Source: Flavobacteriaceae bacterium UBA2000 (GTDB lineage: Bacteria > Bacteroidota > Bacteroidia > Flavobacteriales > Flavobacteriaceae). Taken from it: a stretch of 20,984 nucleotides of DNA. A model generated the notes under the pieces. It ran no database searches. It worked only from the letters and a program-made list of their open reading frames with translations, and had not been told where the DNA came from. Positions 15,854 to 20,984 of this stretch are shown here, in pieces (the first letter of the stretch is position 1; the number at the start of each line of letters is the position of its first letter). The stretch spans positions 1-20,984 of the forward strand of contig DDCS01000124.1 in NCBI GenBank assembly GCA_002335345.1, written 5' to 3'. The position numbers were made by a program, and so were the translations under genes.

Positions 15854-16621
15854 ATGGCGACTTATAAGAAACGCGGATACAAGCCCAAAACGAGTGTTGA
15901 AAAAGAGGTAGAACTGGAAGCAGGAAGTACTACTGCTGAGGTATTTAGCAGCCTTGATGAAGGGGCTTCACGCACAGAAGCATGGGTAGAAAAGAATCAA
16001 AAATCAATCTTTACCCTCGTAGCAGTGATCGCTGTTGGCGTGCTCGGCTATATCGCCTATCAGAAATTTATTTTTGAGCCAAAACAAGTAGAAGCCGCTA
16101 ATGAAGTCTATCAAGCGAGTTCTTACTTTGAACAAGCATTGACTGCTGAAGAGCAAAAGGATTCACTTTACCTCATGGCCCTTAACGGAAATGCAGGACG
16201 CTATGGTCTTTTAGATATTGCCGATAAATTTGACGGAACCCCAGCGGGTGATTTGGCGCGCTATCAAGCGGGAATCGCCTACTTTAACCTTAGCCAATAC
16301 GATAAGGCGATCGCGTTTCTCGATGGGTTCAGTAGTGGTGATGCCATGATGACCCCGGTAGCCAAAGGTGTTATTGGTGATTCTTTCGCTCAGTTAGAAC
16401 AATACGATGAGGCCTTGAGTTATTACCTTCAAGCCGCTGATTTAAGCAATAATGCCTTGACCACACCGCGCTATTTACTCAAAGCAGGAACAACGGCGCT
16501 TCAATTAGGTCAAAATGGTTTAGCATTAAAAGCCTTTACGCGTATTTTAGATGAGTTTGAGGACGCTACAGAAGCAACCCAAGCCAAGGCCTACAAAGCT
16601 CAAGCTGAGGCAGCCCAATAA
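15854..16621 (+). CDS. Membrane-anchored tetratricopeptide-repeat protein (YfgM-like)
   Basis: A 255-residue protein. A hydrophilic N-terminus (about 1-48, basic then acidic) precedes a single membrane helix at about 52-69, then a helical repeat domain reaching the C-terminus. TPR-like blocks are visible at AGIAYFNLSQYDKAIAFL, IGDSFAQLEQYDEALSYY and AGTTALQLGQNGLALKAF. The layout (cytoplasmic tail, one helix, periplasmic TPRs) resembles YfgM-type proteins, which in E. coli bind the Sec translocon and periplasmic chaperones; whether that role holds here is inference. It ends 3 bases before ribH, so the two are cotranscribed. Confidence 0.85.
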   Translation: MATYKKRGYKPKTSVEKEVELEAGSTTAEVFSSLDEGASRTEAWVEKNQKSIFTLVAVIAVGVLGYIAYQKFIFEPKQVEAANEVYQASSYFEQALTAEEQKDSLYLMALNGNAGRYGLLDIADKFDGTPAGDLARYQAGIAYFNLSQYDKAIAFLDGFSSGDAMMTPVAKGVIGDSFAQLEQYDEALSYYLQAADLSNNALTTPRYLLKAGTTALQLGQNGLALKAFTRILDEFEDATEATQAKAYKAQAEAAQ

Positions 16622-16624
16622 ATC

Positions 16625-17116
16625 ATGGCTACGGCGCAAAAAAACCTCTCTGAATTTGACCCAGACCAATTGCCTGATGCGACCGGTCTGAGCATTGGTG
16701 TAGTTGTTGCCCAGTGGAATTCCGAGATCACTCATGCGCTGGCTCAAGGGGCCATAGAAACCCTAAAGCGCTGCGGCCTTCAGGAGGACCACATCCTGCA
16801 ATGGGACGTGCCCGGGAGTTTTGAACTCATCTATGGGTGTCAGAAAATGATGAGTAATCATCAGGAATTAGACGCGATTATTGCCATAGGCTCCGTAGTA
16901 GAGGGAGAAACCAAGCATTTTGACTTTGTTTGTTCCGGGGTGACCCAAGGGATCAAAGATTTAAACCTGCTCGGTATTATGCCGGTGATCTTCTGTGTTT
17001 TGACCGATCATAATATGGAACAAGCGCGTGCCCGAAGCGGCGGAAAGCATGGTAATAAAGGGGTAGAGGCTGCTGTCGCGGCCATCCAAATGGCAGTTTT
17101 GGGCTCAAAAAAGTAG
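16625..17116 (+). CDS. ribH: 6,7-dimethyl-8-ribityllumazine synthase
   Basis: A 163-residue lumazine synthase, the penultimate enzyme of riboflavin synthesis, condensing 5-amino-6-ribitylaminouracil with 3,4-dihydroxy-2-butanone 4-phosphate in the cytoplasm. Diagnostic parts are GVVVAQWNSEIT near 25-36, VPGSFEL at 62-68, the AIGSVVEGETKHFDFVC block with catalytic H98, and CVLTDHNMEQARARSGGKHGNKG toward the end (about 124-146). Length is typical. It starts 3 bases after the TPR gene. No other riboflavin gene and no FMN-riboswitch-like element is visible nearby. The 171 bases after it hold a small hairpin without a T-tract and a promoter box for the next gene. Confidence 0.96.
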   Translation: MATAQKNLSEFDPDQLPDATGLSIGVVVAQWNSEITHALAQGAIETLKRCGLQEDHILQWDVPGSFELIYGCQKMMSNHQELDAIIAIGSVVEGETKHFDFVCSGVTQGIKDLNLLGIMPVIFCVLTDHNMEQARARSGGKHGNKGVEAAVAAIQMAVLGSKK

Positions 17117-17246
17117 GGCTCAATTCTTTTCTTCGTAGCACCCAGCGCTTCACTCAAGCGCGACGGCTCAATCCAAACATTTTTGCCTCAAAGCATTAGG
17201 GTCTTATGGCTATTTATGGCTTTTAAAAAATCCCCCAAATACAGGC

Positions 17247-17276
17247 CTGATAACTCTGTTTAAATCCTTATTTTTG
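17247..17276 (+). promoter_or_regulatory. Probable promoter of the small membrane protein-mutL-rhomboid unit
   Basis: TATTTTTG at 17269-17276 matches TAnnTTTG exactly; CTG at 17247-17249 stands in for TTG at 19-base spacing. The box ends 11 bases before the ATG. A run GAGGATAGG just after it could double as a ribosome binding site. This would let the mutL unit be expressed apart from ribH. Confidence 0.5.
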
Positions 17277-17287
17277 AGGATAGGATT

Positions 17288-17581
17288 ATGATTAAATTTA
17301 CCTTAATAAAGCGCCTTAAAACGAATAATCGTTTTAACTACACCCCGCGATATTATCGCGGGAAACCCAAGGTCGATGCCAGTCATAGTGGGACGAAAAT
17401 TGATCACTATGTGGATACGCTAAACCAAAATGACTATTCCGGTCAATGGCATGCCGCGCGCAACAAATACCGTAATCGGGAAAATTCCTCATGGAATGCC
17501 ACTGTATGGGTACTTATTGCCTTTTTTACTTTGGTGTTTTTATGGATTATAGACTTTGATTTATCAATTTTTGCCCATTGA
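17288..17581 (+). CDS. Small conserved membrane protein between ribH and mutL
   Basis: A 97-residue protein of unknown function. The N-terminal part is basic and polar, with an FNYTPRYYRGKPK stretch near 17-29; one membrane helix (about 70-86) is followed by a short tail IDFDLSIFAH. I recall similar flavobacterial proteins with the same YTPRYY and IIDFDLSIF landmarks, sometimes labelled 'riboflavin synthase subunit beta', apparently because they neighbour ribH; nothing here resembles a riboflavin enzyme. The topology is probably N-in with a tiny outside tail. Its TGA stop overlaps the TTG start of mutL by four bases (TTGA), so it controls or couples mutL translation. Coding status is well supported by the landmarks and the overlap; function is not known. 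Confidence 0.82.
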   Translation: MIKFTLIKRLKTNNRFNYTPRYYRGKPKVDASHSGTKIDHYVDTLNQNDYSGQWHAARNKYRNRENSSWNATVWVLIAFFTLVFLWIIDFDLSIFAH

Positions 17582-19392
17582 GCCTTCCAAAAGACATAAA
17601 ACTATTGCCAGAGCACGTCGCCAACCAAATTGCTGCTGGCGAGGTGGTACAACGTCCGGCTTCGGTGGTCAAAGAATTAATGGAGAATGCCGTTGATGCT
17701 GGAGCGACCCAAATAACCTTAGTTTTGAAGGGCGCAGGTAAAACCCTAATTCAGGTCATCGATAATGGCTCAGGCATGACCCCCGAAAATGTGTCTTTGT
17801 GTTTTGCACGACATGCGACCTCAAAAATTTCTACGGCAGAGGATTTATTTGCCCTCAGCACAAAAGGATTTCGCGGGGAAGCGATGGCTTCAATTGCTGC
17901 TATTGCTCATGTGACTTTAAAAACAAAAACTCAAGCGGCCGCTGAAGGGATTGAATGCATTATCGAGGGCAGTGAGGTTGTGGCTCAGAGTCCCTGCGTG
18001 ATGCAACCCGGGACTGTGGTTAGTGTCAAAAATTTATTTTACAATATTCCTGCAAGGCGGAATTTTCTCAAAGGGGACCATGTGGAATTAAAACATTGTA
18101 TCGAAGAGTTTCAACGCGTCGCATTGGCACACCCTCAAATCGGCTTTAAAATGATTCATCAGGACAATGATTTATTTCATTTTACCCCGGCGAATGTCCG
18201 ACAGCGCATTGCGGCCGTTTTGGGCGGAAAAGCCAATGAACGTTTAGTCCCAGTTGAAGAAAACACGGAGATTGTTGATATTTCGGGCTTTGTGCTCAAA
18301 CCTGAATTTGCCAAAAAGTCGCGGGGGGACCAATACTTCTTTGTCAACGATCGCTTTATCAGAAGTGCCTATTTGAATCACGCGATAAGCGCTGCTTTTG
18401 AGGGGATGATTCGGCCTGGACTGCATCCAGGATATGTTTTATTTCTCAAAGTAGATCCTGCGGCGATTGATATCAATATACATCCGACTAAAACTGAGGT
18501 GAAGTTTGAAGAGGAACAATCGATTTATGCCGTTTTAAGAGCCTGTGTCAAACACAGTTTAGGGCAATTCAATATAATGCCTTTATTGGACTTTGAACGT
18601 GATTCGAGTATGGACCCGCACTATTCTTTACAAGGTCAGACACCAAAAGTTCCACAAATTGAGGTTGATGCAGATTTTAATCCCTTTGCCAGTGGGGGTT
18701 ATCGTCCAAAACAAGATTCAGGCTCTTGGTCCTCACTCTATGTCGGACTTCAAGCAGAAGAACCAGGGCATAGTCTGGAGGTTGAAAGTCAAGAGGTAAC
18801 CGGAACGCTTTTTGAAGAGGACGCTCAAGAATCAGATCAGATTACGGTACAGATTCAAAATAAATTTATTGTGACGACAATAAAGCAAGGACTTATAGTG
18901 GTCCATCAAAATTTCGCTCATCAGCGCATAATATACGAACGCCTTTTACGTACCGCAACCCTTCAAGAACCGGCTTCTCAGCAAAAATTATTCGCGCAAC
19001 ATATCGAATTAAATACACTGCAGGCCTTGTGTGTCGCGCAATTAGAGGAGGCCCTTTTGAGTATTGGGTTTGATTTTGAATTGGAACAAAATACACTGGC
19101 TTTAAAGGCCATACCTGCGGGTCTTTCTGAAGATCAGGCCGAAAAAGTAGTCCTAGCCGTGCTCGATGATCAAATGAATGATCGTCCCAATGAAGGTTTT
19201 AGTTCATTGGATATTTTGGCACGTTCTTTGGCGGCCAAAATGGCGATAAAATCTGGGCAAAAATTGACGGTACCAGAGCAGCGTGATTTAATCAATGAAC
19301 TTTTTGCGTGCAAGGAGCCCGATCGTTCTCCAAATCAGCGTCGAACGTTTATCACCCTGGATACACAGGATTTAGAACAAAAATTTAACTAA
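17578..19392 (+). CDS. mutL: DNA mismatch repair protein MutL
   Basis: A 604-residue MutL. The N-terminal GHKL ATPase (about 1-335) has AANQIAAGEVVQRPASVVKEL-type opening, catalytic E36 with N37, DNGSGM, GFRGEA and the NDRFI and HPTKTEVKF blocks. A variable linker (about 345-420) leads to a C-terminal dimerisation domain. The start must be TTG: the frame holds no ATG between the upstream stop at 17557 and residue 35, which is already inside the ATPase motif. The TTG overlaps the previous stop by four bases. The endonuclease motif DQHAAHER reads HQNFAHQR (443-450), the usual CPHGRP region reads SPNQRR (584-589), and ACR reads AAK (552-554), so strand-nicking activity looks absent. It overlaps the first rhomboid gene by one base. 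Confidence 0.96.
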   Translation: MSLPKDIKLLPEHVANQIAAGEVVQRPASVVKELMENAVDAGATQITLVLKGAGKTLIQVIDNGSGMTPENVSLCFARHATSKISTAEDLFALSTKGFRGEAMASIAAIAHVTLKTKTQAAAEGIECIIEGSEVVAQSPCVMQPGTVVSVKNLFYNIPARRNFLKGDHVELKHCIEEFQRVALAHPQIGFKMIHQDNDLFHFTPANVRQRIAAVLGGKANERLVPVEENTEIVDISGFVLKPEFAKKSRGDQYFFVNDRFIRSAYLNHAISAAFEGMIRPGLHPGYVLFLKVDPAAIDINIHPTKTEVKFEEEQSIYAVLRACVKHSLGQFNIMPLLDFERDSSMDPHYSLQGQTPKVPQIEVDADFNPFASGGYRPKQDSGSWSSLYVGLQAEEPGHSLEVESQEVTGTLFEEDAQESDQITVQIQNKFIVTTIKQGLIVVHQNFAHQRIIYERLLRTATLQEPASQQKLFAQHIELNTLQALCVAQLEEALLSIGFDFELEQNTLALKAIPAGLSEDQAEKVVLAVLDDQMNDRPNEGFSSLDILARSLAAKMAIKSGQKLTVPEQRDLINELFACKEPDRSPNQRRTFITLDTQDLEQKFN

Positions 19393-20141
19393 TGCGACAA
19401 ATTTCAGAAACGATAAAGGTTTTAGTCATCAGTAATGTGCTGTTTTTTCTTGGAACACTGGTGTCTGGCGAGGCCATTTATCAAATTTTTTCGCTCTATT
19501 ATTTTGACAATCCTCAGTTTTCTTACTGGCAGCCTTTGACCCATATGTTCATGCATGGCGGTTGGATGCATTTGCTTTTTAACATGTATGCCCTTTGGGC
19601 CTTTGGGGCGCCACTTGAAGCGCAATGGGGGCGTAACAAATTTTTATTTTTTTATTTTTCTGCAGGACTCGGGGCAGCACTGATTCATTCATTGGTCAAT
19701 TGGTATTATGTATCACAGGGCATAGAAACCCTGATGTCCATGGGCATGAGCGTTCAAGAGGTGGGAGATTTACTCAACAATACCTTAACGCCCGGTTCCT
19801 ATCGGGTCATTCCTGATATGGGACCAGGAATGGATCAACAACTTTTTACAGCCTACAATACACCGGCTGTAGGGGCATCCGGTGCGATTTATGGTATTCT
19901 CGTTGCCTTTGGCATGCTCTACCCTCATGTAGAATTGATGTTAATTTTTGTGCCATTTCCGATCAAGGCCAAGTACTTTATTCCCATATTGTTAGCCCTT
20001 GATTTGTTTTCCGGTCTTACGGGCTCGTCTTTATTCGGACAAAATATCGCGAATTGGGCTCATCTAGGAGGGGCGCTATTTGGCTTTATCATGGCTTATT
20101 ATTGGAGAAAGAATAGTTTTAACGATAAGCGCTGGTATTGA
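19392..20141 (+). CDS. Rhomboid-family intramembrane serine protease
   Basis: A 249-residue polytopic membrane protein with about six hydrophobic segments. Rhomboid marks are HGGWMHLLFNM (N64 as oxyanion residue), the catalytic Ser in GASGAIYG (S163), and the catalytic His in WAHLGGALFG (H224). An insertion of about 50 mostly polar residues (about 105-157) lies just before the serine helix and is longer than in minimal rhomboids. The enzyme cleaves membrane helices within the bilayer; substrates are unknown. Its ATG uses the last base of the mutL stop (TAATG), so translation is coupled. Confidence 0.94.
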   Translation: MRQISETIKVLVISNVLFFLGTLVSGEAIYQIFSLYYFDNPQFSYWQPLTHMFMHGGWMHLLFNMYALWAFGAPLEAQWGRNKFLFFYFSAGLGAALIHSLVNWYYVSQGIETLMSMGMSVQEVGDLLNNTLTPGSYRVIPDMGPGMDQQLFTAYNTPAVGASGAIYGILVAFGMLYPHVELMLIFVPFPIKAKYFIPILLALDLFSGLTGSSLFGQNIANWAHLGGALFGFIMAYYWRKNSFNDKRWY

Positions 20142-20143
20142 TT

Positions 20144-20984
20144 ATGGGACCAAACGAGAATTTGTGGAGTCAATTTAAACGGCAAGATGTGATGACCAAA
20201 ATAATGGTCCTCAATGGGCTGGTATTTTTGGTGTTGAGTATTGGAGCCGCTTTAATGGGTTGGTCGCGAAGTAGTTTTTATTCCTGGTTGGCCTTGCCCG
20301 ATGATCTCCTTCGCTTTATTGGGCAGCCATGGAGTTTATTAACCTATAGTTTCTTACACTCTGGATTTTTTCATTTGTTGTTTAACATGATTTGGTTGTC
20401 CTTTTTTGGTCGCTTTGTGTTAAACCTTTTTTCAGAGCGTCGTTTTTTAACCTTGTATTTGCTTGGCGGTATCGTTGCGGGCTTGGTTTATTTAATCTCC
20501 TATAACATATTCCCTGCATTTTTAGGTGCGCCGAGCGGACAGCTCGTTGGGGCCTCAGGGGCGGTCATGGCGATCATGGCCTTTGCCGCTTTATATAGTC
20601 CTTATGCCCCGGTTCGCATTTTTTTCTTTACCCTCAAACTTTGGCAACTTGCCGCGTTTATGGTTTTGTGGGATTTGATCCGTCTGCCTGAAATGAACAA
20701 TGCAGGAGGGTTGATTGCGCATTTGGGTGGTGCTGCTTTTGGCTATTATTATGCCCGTAATTTGCAGGCCGGTCGTGATGTTGGGCTTTGGTTTGATCGA
20801 TTAATGGATCGTTTGGTCACGCTTTGGTCCGATGCATCGAAAAAAAGTCGTTCAGCGAATCGTAGAGGGGCTTCACGAGTGAGAAACACTCGACCGAGCA
20901 AATCCACCAAAGGCGCTGATCAAGAAAAAATTGATGCCATTTTGGACAAGATCGGGCAGAGTGGTTATGAGAGCCTTACCAAAG
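20144..20984 (+). CDS. Second rhomboid-family protease, C-terminus beyond window
   Basis: An open frame from ATG at 20144, two bases after the first rhomboid stop, runs off the window after 280 codons. The product begins MGPNENLWSQFKRQ and shows rhomboid marks: LLTYSFLHSGFFHLLFNM with N81, catalytic S138 in VGASGAVMA, and catalytic H193 in IAHLGGAAFG. After the membrane domain (about 18-205) comes a basic linker (about 225-260, many Lys/Arg/Ser) and then KIDAILDKIGQSGYESLTK, a cytoplasmic helical motif I associate with a small C-terminal domain (DUF6576-like) on Bacteroidota rhomboids. It is not a simple duplicate of its neighbour: the long insertion is absent and sequence similarity is limited to the motifs. 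Confidence 0.93.
   Translation, partial: MGPNENLWSQFKRQDVMTKIMVLNGLVFLVLSIGAALMGWSRSSFYSWLALPDDLLRFIGQPWSLLTYSFLHSGFFHLLFNMIWLSFFGRFVLNLFSERRFLTLYLLGGIVAGLVYLISYNIFPAFLGAPSGQLVGASGAVMAIMAFAALYSPYAPVRIFFFTLKLWQLAAFMVLWDLIRLPEMNNAGGLIAHLGGAAFGYYYARNLQAGRDVGLWFDRLMDRLVTLWSDASKKSRSANRRGASRVRNTRPSKSTKGADQEKIDAILDKIGQSGYESLTK

Noticed and set aside
17145..17161. Hairpin GCGCTT-CACTC-AAGCGC after ribH as a terminator
   Set aside because: It has a six-base stem and no T-tract behind it, so I do not call termination here.
17204..17221. TTATGGCT repeated twice at 10-base spacing upstream of the small gene
   Set aside because: Two short copies can arise by chance. It could be an operator, but there is no supporting symmetry or further copy.

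Overview
The window reads as ordinary chromosome of a member of the Bacteroidota, most likely class Flavobacteriia. Reasons: a gldI gliding-motility lipoprotein gene; promoter boxes of the Bacteroidetes form TTG-N(17-23)-TAnnTTTG; few clear Shine-Dalgarno sites; and gene groupings I recall from flavobacteria (spoT-fur-purA, recF-DUF721, ribH-small membrane protein-mutL-rhomboid-rhomboid). Base composition by eye is moderate, higher than in the very AT-rich Flavobacterium species. I cannot name a genus. I saw no tRNA, rRNA, CRISPR, insertion sequence or phage gene. Coding density is high, and no gap exceeds about 175 bases.

Layout. (1) 1-9227, all on the minus strand: a DUF3810 membrane metalloprotease-like protein, a 995-residue exported double amidohydrolase, a 434-residue exported amidohydrolase-like protein, an SpoU/TrmH RNA methyltransferase, then spoT, a fur-like regulator and the first codons of purA. 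(2) 9305-10756, plus: pepD, divergent from the DUF3810 gene and closed by a strong bidirectional terminator. (3) 10901-13727, minus: a DHH/DHHA1 phosphoesterase overlapping gldI, then a lipoprotein fusing cyclophilin and FKBP domains. (4) 13815-14234, plus: ndk, with the best promoter of the window, facing a second bidirectional terminator. (5) 14320-15721, minus: recF and a DUF721 (DciA-like) gene. (6) 15854-20984, plus: a membrane-anchored TPR protein, ribH, a 97-residue membrane protein, mutL, and two rhomboid proteases, the second cut by the window edge. Most junctions in this last run are a few bases or overlaps.

How the genes relate. spoT, fur and purA join (p)ppGpp turnover, metal-dependent regulation and GTP-dependent AMP synthesis in one transcription unit. 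The cyclophilin-FKBP lipoprotein and GldI place two prolyl isomerase lipoproteins side by side in the envelope. recF, DUF721, mutL and ndk serve DNA metabolism.

No clearly new system is visible. The most notable points are a three-module amidohydrolase locus in which only one module keeps its metal ligands, a mutL that starts at TTG inside the stop of a small membrane-protein gene and lacks recognisable endonuclease motifs, a Fur protein without the CxxC zinc site, and several promoter boxes lying almost on top of their start codons.
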